Assembly: GCA_017549815.1 (NCBI GenBank)
Contig: JAFYNH010000007.1
Coordinates: 118,285 to 182,284 of the forward strand
Source of the DNA: Selenomonadaceae bacterium
GTDB lineage: Bacteria; Bacillota; Negativicutes; Selenomonadales; Selenomonadaceae
DNA length: 64,000 nucleotides
Direction of reading: 5' to 3'
The notes under the pieces: generated by a model
The model's database searches: none
Seen by the model: only the letters and a program-made list of their open reading frames with translations
Told to the model about the DNA's origin: nothing
Position numbers and translations under genes: made by a program
Part shown: positions 51,181 through 60,036 of the stretch, one piece after another
Layout: each line of letters opens with the position of its first letter
Numbering within the stretch: the first letter of the stretch is position 1

Positions 51181-51819
51181 ATGCGGAAAATAATTTTAAT
51201 GGCGGTTGTCGCGCTGATTTTAAGTGTTCAGAATTTATGCGGCGCGGCGGAGATTTACGATGCGCATTTCAACGACAACGAGAATTTGATTTATCCCGTT
51301 ATAAGGACGGGCGACGCGCAGATTGAGCAAAAAATTAACGTTGCGATAATCGCGGAGATTGACCGCTTTGTCACGGGCGTTTATCGCAACGCGCAAGTAA
51401 ACGATTATGAAGTTGCCGACCTTCGCACGAATTACGAAATTGCTTGCAACGAGGCGGGCAATACCGTAATTTTGAGTGTCCTCATAACCGAGAGCAATTA
51501 CTACAATGGCGGCGCACACCCAGCGACTTATAAACACGCGCTGAATTTCAATTTGGCGACGGGCGAGCTTATGGGCAAAAATTATTTAATGGACGTTGGT
51601 GCGGGCATTCCCGAAAGTTATTTTATCGACAAGCTCACGCAAAAGCTCCTTGAAAAGTCTGAATGCGAGAAAATTCCTTTGTTTGATGAGGCTTTGCCCT
51701 TAAAGGAGTTGCCAGAGAATTTTTATTGGGACGCAAATCTTCATGTGCATTTTATCTTCCAGCATTACGAGGTTGCGCCGTATGCGTGGGGAATTATCGA
51801 CGTTGATATTGACAGGTAA
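51181..51819 (+). CDS. Exported DUF3298/DUF4163-like protein, copy 2
   Basis: About 212 residues, a tandem paralogue of the preceding gene, with the same signal peptide and the same ends (ENFYWDANLHVHFIFQHYEV). It starts at ATG 51181, after GGAGTGA. In contrast to copy 1 it has TESNYYNGGAHPATYKHALN, which matches the family's usual SxYxGGAHP form. The duplication is older than that of the glycosyltransferases, as only the ends are very alike. A dispersed repeat follows. Confidence 0.65.
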   Translation: MRKIILMAVVALILSVQNLCGAAEIYDAHFNDNENLIYPVIRTGDAQIEQKINVAIIAEIDRFVTGVYRNAQVNDYEVADLRTNYEIACNEAGNTVILSVLITESNYYNGGAHPATYKHALNFNLATGELMGKNYLMDVGAGIPESYFIDKLTQKLLEKSECEKIPLFDEALPLKELPENFYWDANLHVHFIFQHYEVAPYAWGIIDVDIDR

Positions 51820-51890
51820 TAGGTAACAGGTAACAGGTGATAGGTGATAGCAAAATCCTAAACCCTAGTCCCTAGTCCCTATAACCTAAC
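51815..51890. repeat. Dispersed intergenic repeat, copy 9
   Basis: TAATAGGTAACAGGTAACAGG and TGATAGGTGATAGC short tandem words are followed by CTAAACCCTAGTCCCTAGTCCCT. It lies between two convergent genes and has no obvious terminator of its own. Confidence 0.65.
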
Positions 51891-52886
51891 TTAGAATATG
51901 AGTTCGATTAAGCCAAAAGTAGCCGCGCCGATTACCGCTGTTATCGGGATTGTTATTCCCCAAGCCTTGACCATTTGTTGAGCCACGCCCCAACGTACCG
52001 CATTCACGCGCTTTGCTGTGCCGACGCCCATTATCGAGCCGGATACAACATGCGTCGTCGAGACGGGCAAATTTAACAGCGTCGCGCCAAAAACTACACA
52101 CGAAGAATTTAAATCTGCCGCAAAGCCGCTCGGAGGCTCCAACTTGAAAATTTTGCCGCCGACGGTTTTTATTATTCGCCAACCACCCGTCGCCGTCCCG
52201 ATTGCCATTGCCGTTGCGCATAAAACTTTTACATAAGTCGGGACTTCAAACTCCGCGATAAAGCCGCCGCTGAACAGTGCAAGCGTGATTATACCCATTG
52301 ATTTTTGCGCGTCGTTCGAGCCGTTTGAAAAGGCTATTGCCGCCGCCGAGAGGATTTGCATTCGGCGGAATTTATCGTTGATAAAGTGCGGAGAAAATCT
52401 GTCAAAGAGCCGGAAAATTATATTCATGATGATAATTCCCGTGATAAACGCGATTGCCGGCGACGCTATCAGCCCAAGAAAAATTTTTCCTATGCCAAGC
52501 CAATTCAAGCCGCTCATGCCCGCCGAAATTAAAACCGCGCCGATTAAGCCGCCAATAAGCGCATGTGATGAACTCGACGGCAAACCGATTCGCCACGTGA
52601 ACAAATTCCAAGTAATCGCTCCGACTAAAGCCGCGATAATTGTTTTTTCGTCAATGATACTCGCCGAGCTGACTATACCGCCGCCGATTGTCTTTGCGAC
52701 GCCCGTAGAAACCATTGCGCCCACGAAATTTAAAGTCGCCGCCAGCATTATCGCATGATTCGGATAAAGGGCGCGGGTGCTCACGGAAGTTGCAATGGCG
52801 TTCGCCGTGTCATGAAAACCGTTTATAAAATCAAAAATCAACGCCAGAATTATCACAATGAAAATCAAATATTGAAGTTCGGGCAT
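51891..52886 (-). CDS. pit: PiT-family inorganic phosphate transporter
   Basis: About 331 residues with nine to ten membrane segments. PiT proteins are proton- or sodium-coupled phosphate symporters. Both signature repeats are visible: DFINGFHDTANAIATSVSTRAL near the N-terminus and AFSNGSNDAQKSMGII in the middle, and a C-terminal NLPVSTTHVVSGSIMGVG. ATG 52886 lies nine bases after GGGAG. It stands alone at the end of the long minus-strand run; no PhoU-like gene is adjacent. Confidence 0.93.
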   Translation of the reverse strand: MPELQYLIFIVIILALIFDFINGFHDTANAIATSVSTRALYPNHAIMLAATLNFVGAMVSTGVAKTIGGGIVSSASIIDEKTIIAALVGAITWNLFTWRIGLPSSSSHALIGGLIGAVLISAGMSGLNWLGIGKIFLGLIASPAIAFITGIIIMNIIFRLFDRFSPHFINDKFRRMQILSAAAIAFSNGSNDAQKSMGIITLALFSGGFIAEFEVPTYVKVLCATAMAIGTATGGWRIIKTVGGKIFKLEPPSGFAADLNSSCVVFGATLLNLPVSTTHVVSGSIMGVGTAKRVNAVRWGVAQQMVKAWGITIPITAVIGAATFGLIELIF

Positions 52887-52911
52887 TCTTTTCAGCTCCC
52901 TAACATTTTTC

Positions 52912-52942
52912 AAGCCGAAAAGTCTTTGCGACCCTTCGGCTT
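52912..52942. terminator. Hairpin upstream of pit
   Basis: AAGCCGAA (52912-52919) and TTCGGCTT (52935-52942) form a perfect stem. T residues follow it on the plus strand, but no plus-strand gene precedes it; on the minus strand no T run follows. It may be the pit leader hairpin or an mRNA end for the glutaredoxin operon. Confidence 0.4.
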
Positions 52943-52985
52943 TTCTATTGCTAAAAATTTTTAAAAGTAATATCTCAACCTCATT

Positions 52986-53216
52986 TTAAATTCCGAGCAA
53001 CGCATCGATTTTGCGCTTGTCGAAACCCAAAACATAATTCACGCCGTCGACTGTCGTAACGGGAACCGTTAAATCGCCCGAAATGCGCAAGCACTCTTTA
53101 GCGTCGTCTTCGTTAAGCTCAATATCGTGAACTTCATATTCTACGCCGCGAGCCTTGAGATAATTTTTAACTTTTGTACACCAAGGGCACGACTCAAACG
53201 AATAAACTTTTACCAT
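52986..53216 (-). CDS. Glutaredoxin-like protein (CPWC)
   Basis: 76 residues with a thioredoxin-fold plan. The redox motif is CPWC in FESCPWCTKVKNYL, and VPVTTVDG is the cis-proline substrate-binding loop. It is last in a set trxB, glutaredoxin, glutaredoxin (12-base gaps), so thioredoxin reductase may reduce it (NrdH-like behaviour). The ATG has AGGAGGAATTTT upstream. It resembles the neighbour in size but has a different active-site pair. Confidence 0.8.
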   Translation of the reverse strand: MVKVYSFESCPWCTKVKNYLKARGVEYEVHDIELNEDDAKECLRISGDLTVPVTTVDGVNYVLGFDKRKIDALLGI

Positions 53217-53228
53217 TAAAATTCCTCC

Positions 53229-53462
53229 TTACAAACAAAGCAACTCGTCAAGAGCTTTTTTATCGAAGTCCATAACAAAATTTTCGTTGTCAATCGTCGT
53301 GACGGGCACGGCATAATCCATTCCCGTTAATCGCTTAGCCTCTGCGCGGGCGGCGTCATTTTGCTCAATGTCATACGCCACAAATTCAACGTCTTTGGAC
53401 GCCAAGTAACGCTTGACTTTCTCACAATTCGGACAGCCCGTCACCGTGTAAACTTTAACCAT
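53229..53462 (-). CDS. Glutaredoxin-like protein (CPNC)
   Basis: 77 residues. The redox motif is CPNC in VTGCPNCEKVKRYL, with VPVTTIDNENFV as the cis-proline loop and a C-terminal cysteine (DELLCL) that the paralogue lacks. It overlaps almost with the trxB stop and is directly upstream of the second glutaredoxin. Differing motifs (CPNC and CPWC) suggest division of labour with one reductase. Confidence 0.8.
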   Translation of the reverse strand: MVKVYTVTGCPNCEKVKRYLASKDVEFVAYDIEQNDAARAEAKRLTGMDYAVPVTTIDNENFVMDFDKKALDELLCL

Positions 53463-53466
53463 ATTA

Positions 53467-54396
53467 TCACCCTTTAAGCTTGGCTAAATATTTTTCCGCA
53501 AGCAGAGCCGCAGTTGTTCCGTCGCTTGCCGCCGTTGTGAGTTGGCGGATTTCTTTTTCGCGAACATCACCAGCCGCAAAGACGCCTTCAATTTCTGTTC
53601 GACAATCTTCGCCCGCGATTATCCTGCCGCTCGCGCTTAATGTCAATTCGTCCTTGAAAAGTTGCGTGTTCGGCTCGACGCCTATATTAACAAAAATTCC
53701 GTCAATGGCAAGCGTTTTTGTCTCGCCCGTCTTTTTATCGAAAATTTCGACGCCTTCAAGTCGTTTGTCGCCGCGCAGAGCTTTTATTTCGGTCTGCAAC
53801 ATGACGGTTACTTTGTCATTGCTCAATAATTTTTTACGCGAAACTTCATCTGCGCGGAACTCGGAACGATGAATCAGATAAATTTTTTCGGCGTATTTAG
53901 TTAAAAAGTTCGCCGCGTCGACAGCCGCATTGCCGCCGCCCATGACTGCGATAATTTTCCCGTTATAAGCGTGCCCGTCGCAAAGCTCGCAGTAGTGGAC
54001 GCCGCGCCCCGCAAATTTTTTCTCTTCGGGCAAAGGCAACTTGCGCCTGTTCATGCCCGACGCGATTATCACAACGTCCGCCTCATAAATCTTTTCAATC
54101 GTCTCAATAATTTTCGGCGAAGTTTTCAACGTAACTTTTTCTATCTCGTCGAATTCGTCAATAACCGCACCGAAATTTTCAGCCTGCGTTTGAAGCGTCC
54201 CGATTAAATCACTGCCCTTGACGCTGATAAAGCCGGGATAATTTTCAATGTCGGTTGCATTGGCGATTTGCCCGCCGATTATCCCGTTCTCCAAAACCAA
54301 CGTGTCAAGATTCATGCGCCCGCAGTACAGAGCAGCCGTTAAGCCCGCCATGCCCGCGCCGATTATCACTACGTCTTTATGAATTCGTTCTTTCAT
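53467..54396 (-). CDS. trxB: Thioredoxin reductase-like FAD-dependent oxidoreductase
   Basis: About 309 residues. The FAD site GAGMAGLTAALYCGR, the redox motif CELC in GVHYCELCDGHAY, the NAD(P)H site GGGNAAVDAANFL and the C-terminal FAAGDVREKEIRQL with TAASDGTTAALLA are all present. The active-site pair is CELC rather than the usual CATC, as in the form often paired with glutaredoxin-like proteins. ATG 54396 is better spaced after GGGGA than the in-frame ATG 54402. It reduces the two downstream glutaredoxins by inference. Confidence 0.87.
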   Translation of the reverse strand: MKERIHKDVVIIGAGMAGLTAALYCGRMNLDTLVLENGIIGGQIANATDIENYPGFISVKGSDLIGTLQTQAENFGAVIDEFDEIEKVTLKTSPKIIETIEKIYEADVVIIASGMNRRKLPLPEEKKFAGRGVHYCELCDGHAYNGKIIAVMGGGNAAVDAANFLTKYAEKIYLIHRSEFRADEVSRKKLLSNDKVTVMLQTEIKALRGDKRLEGVEIFDKKTGETKTLAIDGIFVNIGVEPNTQLFKDELTLSASGRIIAGEDCRTEIEGVFAAGDVREKEIRQLTTAASDGTTAALLAEKYLAKLKG

Positions 54397-54411
54397 TATC
54401 ATTCCCCATTC

Positions 54412-57400
54412 CTAAATATTAATTGCATCGGGAATTTTGCCGAGAAAATAATCCTCCAGTAAATCCCAAATTTGCGCGTTATCGAAGTCATTTTCGTAAA
54501 TGTAAGTCAGCATCTCAACCGAAATACTATGACGCTCGGCGACTGATTCGAGAATTTTATTTCGATACCGATTGCTGTCGTCGATTATGTTTTTCAAGTT
54601 GCGAATCTGATTAATGTGAATATAGAGTTGACTGTTCGCGCCGCCAGTCATCTTGAAATTCAAAACGCCCAACGTCTCTAAAATTCCCAGCACCGTATTA
54701 ATTTCCTTAGCTCGTGTCGTTGTCGCGTCGGCTATATAGAGTTTGCCGTCCTTAGTCTCGTCGAAAATCTTGTTAAAAATTTTTTCGACCCATGTAAAAT
54801 AAAATTTCATTGCCTCATTGAAACGATAAGTGACACTGCCATTGGAAAAAGTATTTTGCGCGAAAATAGAATGTCCACTGTGATTAAAATTTTTCCTGTA
54901 AGAATCCATTGACGCGATTAAAACTTCGCAAATATTACGCGCCTTGAATTCGGAAATTTTCATCGCACTAACCAGATTGTCGACGGAAGTATATTTCATT
55001 TCGTCGATTGATTTATTTATCGCCGCCTTGAACTTTCCAAACAAATTTTTAAAAATTGCGCGGAAGTCTTCTTCAAAAATTATCTCGACACAAAGCGCGG
55101 GTTGAAGAGGATATTTTTTATTGAAAGGCAAATCGTCGTTCTTGGAGTAAAGCAGGTACTTGAATTGCGGAAAAGATTTATCGCGAAACTTTTTCTCCCA
55201 AATCATTTGGAGATTTACGCGGCAAATGTGCAGTTGCGGCTCAATTTCCTTGAAACAACTTCCATAATCGTCCGAAAGATTTTTTTGCACGAAAGGATTT
55301 ATCTTAAAAAATCCGTTCGCAAAAAGCGGTATCGGTCTCACGGTCAGCGGCGAAAACCCAAATCGCGCCTCGAAATCTTTTTGGATAATCAAGAGTGCAG
55401 TCTTAACTTTATTGATGTTCGTCGATTCATCAGAATAACGGTCGAAAATATAACTGAAATTCTCCGCGTCAAGCAACAGATTATTTTTGCGCTTGAAACT
55501 CCACAGCTCGTAAATTTTTTTGACGACGGTAACCAGCTGATATTTTTTTATCGCAGAAAGTCCGTGAAGACGCTTAATGTATTTAAAATCCCTTTTGTCG
55601 TAATGATAAAGAGCTTCGCCGCGCAGATCTTTTCGCCTAGCCGCCCGCCCGATTTCTTGAACATAATCGCAAACGTTGCCGGTCGGCGCAAAGTGCATAA
55701 CAATTTCTATATCGTTAATGTCAATACCCATACCGAATGCTTTAGTTGCCAGCATAACCGGCTTATCGCCTCTGAAAAATTTCTCGTAATTCTCGCGCTT
55801 GTCGTCCCTGTTAAGCTTACCATGATAAATCGCGACGGCGTCAAAATTATTTCGATTCTGCAAGATAATCTTTGCCGTCTCGATAAGTTGCACTTCTGGA
55901 AAATAAATCAGCGTCTTCTTACCAAAAATTTTTGCCCGCTTGACAGCATTTTCAATGTCAGTGAACTTCGGTAAATCAAATTCGGCGCGTTCGCCCGGCA
56001 CAACTTTTTTGTCGATAACAATATCAATGTCGCCGCGCTTGACGTAGCCCAGATAAGTTATCGGTTCGCGCATATGAAGAGCAGTTATCGTCTCGTTGTA
56101 CATGTCCTCGACGCCGCGATAAATGGCTGTGGCGGTGAACGTCGCGATTATAAAAGAATGTCCCTTGCGGTTACTCTGAATCTTGCGCAATTTCCTTATA
56201 TGGTCGCCAAGATACCAATAGTCGGGACGAAATTGTTTGCCCCACGTCGTGACTATATGCGCCTCGTCGATGACAACCAAACCGATTGTCCTGTCACCGA
56301 TAAGTTGTTCAACGTCACTGCGACTCAAGAGAGTTTCGGGCGAAAGATAAAGAATATCGCACTCGCCCGCCGCAATTTTTTCGACAATTTGATCCTTGAG
56401 AATCGGCGAAATATCGGAGTTAATCGTCTCGGCTTGTCGGTAATTTTTCAGCGTAAGATTTTTAACTTGATCGTTCATAAGCCCGATAAGCGGCGAAATT
56501 ACAATCGTCAGCAGTTTATATTTTTCGGCAAGATAAATCGCGGGGATTTGGAATATGACGGATTTGCCCGCGCCAGTCGGAGCCGTTACGAAAATATCTT
56601 GAACATTTTCGCCATCTATACAATTTTCCGCTTGCTGAACAATGTCGGAGATAATTTGTTCCTGCGAAACGTCGAGAGTAATTTTTTCGCCAGCGTCGAG
56701 TTTCTTCAAGTCATAAACTTTGAAATTTCTAAAAGTATCGTAGCCCCAATAACGTTTCAGAATTTCGGTAAACTCGTTTCTGTGTTCAAAGCCGCGTTTA
56801 AATTCTTCGGGACGCACGATAAAAATTTCAATCTGCGCGGCAAGAATTTTCAATCGAGAATGAAGCTTTTCTTTATCTCCGACGTAGTTTTGAGTTCGCA
56901 CAAAAATTCTTTCGGGAGAAGTGAAAATAATTTCTCTCAAAAATTCGACAAAGTCCGTTTCCTCTTGCAAGTCAAAAAAATTTGGCGCGTCGCCGAAGTC
57001 AATTTCGTTAAACATTTCGTCGTTGGGAGCAAACAAATTCAAAGTCGTAACTTTCGGCTCGCTTAAAATTTGCTCGTCATTGTAAACGCCGAATAAAAAT
57101 TTCCCATTATCTTTAAGCCCGATAAAAAGTTCAAAGAGTTTTGCAACATTGCCCGGATTTTTTTCGTCGGGTTCTTCAGCAATGTTTTCGGGCTCGGTGA
57201 AATGTTCCAATAAAATTTTTTTCGTCTCGTCGTCGAGTTCAGCCGTAACAGGATATTGCTCAATAAAAAGATTATTATTAAAAACATAAACGGCATTATA
57301 CTGCGCAGAAATGAAGGCGTTCAACAACAAAAATTCTTCATACGTAAAAAATTTTCGTCCGCTTGTCGTCAGTTCAAAAAAATATTTCAGCGGGTCTTTA

Positions 57401-57537
57401 ATCGCCTGTTCGAGGTCTTCGGGAAAATTTTCGTCGTCGACAAAATTTAGCGGCACGCCTTTTAATACAAAAATATTTTTACCTTGCGGAAGATTTTCAA
57501 GTTGTCCGCGCAGATGATTTAAAATTATTTCCTTCAA
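54412..57537 (-). CDS. Large RecQ-like superfamily 2 helicase
   Basis: 1041 residues. The helicase core (about 290-680) has Walker A TAPTGAGKS (319-327), motif Ia ISPLIGLMNDQV, DEAH (424-427), TFTATA, and the RecQ-like C-half ATKAFGMGIDI with QEIGRAARRKDL. About 290 residues precede the core and 350 follow it, with no zinc cluster of the usual RecQ-Ct and no clear HRDC domain. The start is TTG 57537 after AAGGAG, 11 bases past the sigma factor stop. It is probably a DNA helicase in repair or defence; the flanking domains are unrecognised. Placed between trxB and the sigma gene in one long same-strand run. Confidence 0.8.
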   Translation of the reverse strand: MKEIILNHLRGQLENLPQGKNIFVLKGVPLNFVDDENFPEDLEQAIKDPLKYFFELTTSGRKFFTYEEFLLLNAFISAQYNAVYVFNNNLFIEQYPVTAELDDETKKILLEHFTEPENIAEEPDEKNPGNVAKLFELFIGLKDNGKFLFGVYNDEQILSEPKVTTLNLFAPNDEMFNEIDFGDAPNFFDLQEETDFVEFLREIIFTSPERIFVRTQNYVGDKEKLHSRLKILAAQIEIFIVRPEEFKRGFEHRNEFTEILKRYWGYDTFRNFKVYDLKKLDAGEKITLDVSQEQIISDIVQQAENCIDGENVQDIFVTAPTGAGKSVIFQIPAIYLAEKYKLLTIVISPLIGLMNDQVKNLTLKNYRQAETINSDISPILKDQIVEKIAAGECDILYLSPETLLSRSDVEQLIGDRTIGLVVIDEAHIVTTWGKQFRPDYWYLGDHIRKLRKIQSNRKGHSFIIATFTATAIYRGVEDMYNETITALHMREPITYLGYVKRGDIDIVIDKKVVPGERAEFDLPKFTDIENAVKRAKIFGKKTLIYFPEVQLIETAKIILQNRNNFDAVAIYHGKLNRDDKRENYEKFFRGDKPVMLATKAFGMGIDINDIEIVMHFAPTGNVCDYVQEIGRAARRKDLRGEALYHYDKRDFKYIKRLHGLSAIKKYQLVTVVKKIYELWSFKRKNNLLLDAENFSYIFDRYSDESTNINKVKTALLIIQKDFEARFGFSPLTVRPIPLFANGFFKINPFVQKNLSDDYGSCFKEIEPQLHICRVNLQMIWEKKFRDKSFPQFKYLLYSKNDDLPFNKKYPLQPALCVEIIFEEDFRAIFKNLFGKFKAAINKSIDEMKYTSVDNLVSAMKISEFKARNICEVLIASMDSYRKNFNHSGHSIFAQNTFSNGSVTYRFNEAMKFYFTWVEKIFNKIFDETKDGKLYIADATTTRAKEINTVLGILETLGVLNFKMTGGANSQLYIHINQIRNLKNIIDDSNRYRNKILESVAERHSISVEMLTYIYENDFDNAQIWDLLEDYFLGKIPDAINI

Positions 57538-57548
57538 AAAATCTCTCC

Positions 57549-58571
57549 TTAATCCAGAAAATCTCTAAGTTTCTTCGAACGGGCGGGATGACGAAGTTTC
57601 CGCAACGCTTTAGCCTCAATCTGACGAATGCGCTCACGTGTGACGTTAAAAATCTTTCCGACTTCTTCGAGCGTTCGTTCGCGTTCGTCGTCCAGTCCAA
57701 ATCGCAAAATCAAAACCTCTCGTTCGCGTTGCGACAATGCATACAAAACATTTTCTATTTGTTCTCGCAACAGCACGAGCGAAACTTCATCTTCAATCAT
57801 TGTGCTTTCGTCGGGGATAAATTCTGCAAGCGGTGTATCCATATCTTCGCCGACGGGCATATCCAACGAAATCAACCGAAAATATACGTCGCGTAACTTA
57901 AAAAGCTCACGAACTTCTTCGGAGGATGTTCCAATTTCATCAGCGATCAATTCGAGGCGTTTCCGAACTTCAAAACCGCGCAGTTGAAAATCTTTGTCGA
58001 GTTTTGACGCCTTAAGAATTTTTTCAAACAAATGAACGGGCAATCTAACTGCAAGTCCCGTATTGGCAACAGCACGCATAATTTTTTGTTCAATCCAAAA
58101 TGTTGCGTAGGTACTGAACTCCGTTTCCTTATCGAAATTGAATCGTTCGGCGGCGGTTATCAACCCGATATTGCCCTCTTGACGCAAATCATCAAGGTCT
58201 AACTTATCTGGAAACTTTTTCCAATATTTCAACGCAAATTTTTCAATCAGCCCGCTGTTTTTGACGCAAATATCTTGCCGTGCCTGTTCGTCGCCGTCCT
58301 GAATTAATCGTATCAACAACTTATTCGGCATTTTTATTTCAGCGGCACGCCTGACGATCAACGGCGCATTTTCTGTAGGAATTTCCTCCGCGACAGGTAA
58401 ACTTGCTATTTCGTCAACGAGTTCAATTTTCAAATCGTCTTGAATAGTATAGGCGATTGGATATTGTTCTTTGAGAGGAAGGAAGCCAAAAATTTTCTCG
58501 AAATCGTCATAGGTGAGCTGATTATCCTTGACGAACGGACGAATCGTTTTAAGCAGGTATTCCGTATTCAT
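57549..58571 (-). CDS. Divergent sigma-70 family factor (group 2-like)
   Basis: 340 residues. A region 1.1-like N-terminus (about 1-60) is followed by region 2 (about 95-185), region 3 and region 4 (about 265-335). Region 4.2 (VTRERIRQIEAKALRKLRHP) is almost the housekeeping form, which reads TTGACA. Region 2.4, however, is FWIEQKIM where housekeeping factors have WWIRQAIT, changing three residues at or next to the -10 readers. The start at 58571 overlaps the upstream tyrosine phosphatase stop as ATGA, so translation is coupled. It probably redirects RNA polymerase to a subset of promoters. Confidence 0.88.
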   Translation of the reverse strand: MNTEYLLKTIRPFVKDNQLTYDDFEKIFGFLPLKEQYPIAYTIQDDLKIELVDEIASLPVAEEIPTENAPLIVRRAAEIKMPNKLLIRLIQDGDEQARQDICVKNSGLIEKFALKYWKKFPDKLDLDDLRQEGNIGLITAAERFNFDKETEFSTYATFWIEQKIMRAVANTGLAVRLPVHLFEKILKASKLDKDFQLRGFEVRKRLELIADEIGTSSEEVRELFKLRDVYFRLISLDMPVGEDMDTPLAEFIPDESTMIEDEVSLVLLREQIENVLYALSQREREVLILRFGLDDERERTLEEVGKIFNVTRERIRQIEAKALRKLRHPARSKKLRDFLD

Positions 58572-58993
58572 AAGCGGACTTTTTCTAATAAAGCCTTGCA
58601 ACCGCGCAGAATGTCATCGTAAGTTTTCGCGAAGCCTTTTTTATCCCAAGGAATATCGGTGTCGAGGAGCATGGAAATTTTTCCGTCGGAGTCGCCGCCG
58701 ACAATTCCTTTAACCTGCTCAACGTTGCCCGCGTCCATGCAGACGATTAAATCATTCGCGGCGTAGTCTTCGGGCGTAATTGTTCGCGCTATATGCACCG
58801 CGAAAGGAATTTTTTCTATGCCGAGCTTGGCGGCAATGCCTTGATGAAGTGTTTTGCCGTTAGTCGGTTTGCTCGCCGCTGACGAGATAGAAATTTTTTC
58901 GCTCAAGCCCGCATCTTTAACCAATTTTTTCATGACGAATTCCGCCATCGGTGAACGCCCCGTATTTCCCGCACATACAAATAAAATTTTCAA
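58568..58993 (-). CDS. Low-molecular-weight protein tyrosine phosphatase
   Basis: About 142 residues. The P-loop is VCAGNTGRSPMAE (CX5R) and the general-acid DTDIPWDKKGF is near the end. These enzymes dephosphorylate tyrosine on regulators, often in exopolysaccharide systems. I chose TTG 58993 (MKILFVC-like start, nine bases after AAAGGA); TTG 59002 is one base from it. It overlaps the sigma factor start by four bases. It lies downstream of an SDR, ACP and acetyltransferase set. Confidence 0.87.
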   Translation of the reverse strand: MKILFVCAGNTGRSPMAEFVMKKLVKDAGLSEKISISSAASKPTNGKTLHQGIAAKLGIEKIPFAVHIARTITPEDYAANDLIVCMDAGNVEQVKGIVGGDSDGKISMLLDTDIPWDKKGFAKTYDDILRGCKALLEKVRL

Positions 58994-59011
58994 TCTGCTC
59001 AATCCTTTCCG

Positions 59012-59797
59012 TTAAATGTAAGAGCCGACGATATAGCCGCCGTCTACAAAGAAATTTTGCCCCGTAATCCAAGCGGCACGTTCGCTAAGTAAAAATAAAA
59101 TCATGCCCGCAACGTCCCGCGCCGTGCCCGCTCCTAAAAGTTGGCTCGGAATGATTTTTTCGCCGACAGTTTCAGCGTATAATTCATTCTGCGTCATTTC
59201 GGTTTTGACCAGCGACGGCGATACCGAATTTATTCTGTGCTTGTTGCGAATAATTTCTTTGGCGAAGGATTTAACCGCCGTTTGAACTGCCGCCTTTGCC
59301 GCCGAATACGCGAATAAACTTTTGCCCGCGAATTCGCCCGCGACCGAACTCATAAGCACAAACGAGCCGCCGCCGTCCGAAAATTTTTTGCGCGTCGCCG
59401 ATTGCAAAAAGTTGACTGCGCCCCAAAAGCTTGTATCGAAAATCTTATGGGCAAAAGCTTCGTCGAAAGAATTCAGCGGCGTCAAGCCCCATATGCCCGC
59501 CGTGTAAACTCCGCCGTTGATTCTGCCGACCGCGCCCGTGAAATTTTCCAAAACCTCCGACCAATCATCAGCCCTTGCCGTCAGAACGTCGAGTTGTTCG
59601 GTAAAAATTCTCGGCGGGTGTTTAACCAATTTTATCGGAGAATTTTTTTTCAGCTCGGAAAGCCGCTCCAAATTCCGCCCGATTGCTAAAACATTCGCGC
59701 CACTCTGTGCAAGTTCAATCGCCGTCTGCTTGCCTATGCCCGACGACGCGCCCACTACTACAAAATTTTTCCCCGTAAAATCGAAAGTTACACTCAA
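59012..59797 (-). CDS. Short-chain dehydrogenase/reductase
   Basis: 261 residues. NAD(P)-binding GASSGIGKQTA, the catalytic serine region VLMSSVAGE, and the YSAAKAAV tyrosine-lysine pair fit the classical SDR plan; it ends in a GQNFFVDGGYIV stretch typical of FabG-like enzymes. The TTG start overlaps the ACP stop (TTGA). Being next to an ACP suggests an acyl-ACP substrate or 3-oxoacyl-ACP reduction, but the pathway is incomplete here. Confidence 0.85.
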   Translation of the reverse strand: MSVTFDFTGKNFVVVGASSGIGKQTAIELAQSGANVLAIGRNLERLSELKKNSPIKLVKHPPRIFTEQLDVLTARADDWSEVLENFTGAVGRINGGVYTAGIWGLTPLNSFDEAFAHKIFDTSFWGAVNFLQSATRKKFSDGGGSFVLMSSVAGEFAGKSLFAYSAAKAAVQTAVKSFAKEIIRNKHRINSVSPSLVKTEMTQNELYAETVGEKIIPSQLLGAGTARDVAGMILFLLSERAAWITGQNFFVDGGYIVGSYI

Positions 59798-60024
59798 AAT
59801 TTTTCTCCTCCGTTCGCGAGCTTGAATAAATCTTCAACGGTCTGCGCGGCTTTAATTTCTTCAGGCAAAACTTTGCGATTTGAATTCGCGTTGCAGAACG
59901 AAAAGAATGATACCATGCTCAACGAATCCCAATCTTCCAAGTCGGCGAGTTTCGTCGATAAATTTATTCGCGCCTCCGTGTCCATTAGTTCAACCAATTT
60001 TCCAATAAATTCTTCTGCCGTCAT
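59794..60024 (-). CDS. Acyl carrier protein
   Basis: 76 residues. The phosphopantetheine serine lies in EDWDSLSMVSF, followed by a helix with a cysteine (FFSFCNANSNRK). It resembles specialised carrier proteins rather than AcpP (not the usual DSLDTVE form). The ATG has AGGAGG upstream. It is next to an SDR and an acetyltransferase in one operon, so it may carry an acyl or aminoacyl group in surface-glycan modification. Confidence 0.82.
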   Translation of the reverse strand: MTAEEFIGKLVELMDTEARINLSTKLADLEDWDSLSMVSFFSFCNANSNRKVLPEEIKAAQTVEDLFKLANGGEKF

Positions 60025-60036
60025 AAAAATTTCCTC

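Noticed and set aside
30072..57537. A defence island centred on the RecQ-like helicase or the Rpn nuclease
   Set aside because: Neither is next to restriction, CRISPR, phage or toxin genes; the two are 23 kb apart and surrounded by metabolic genes.
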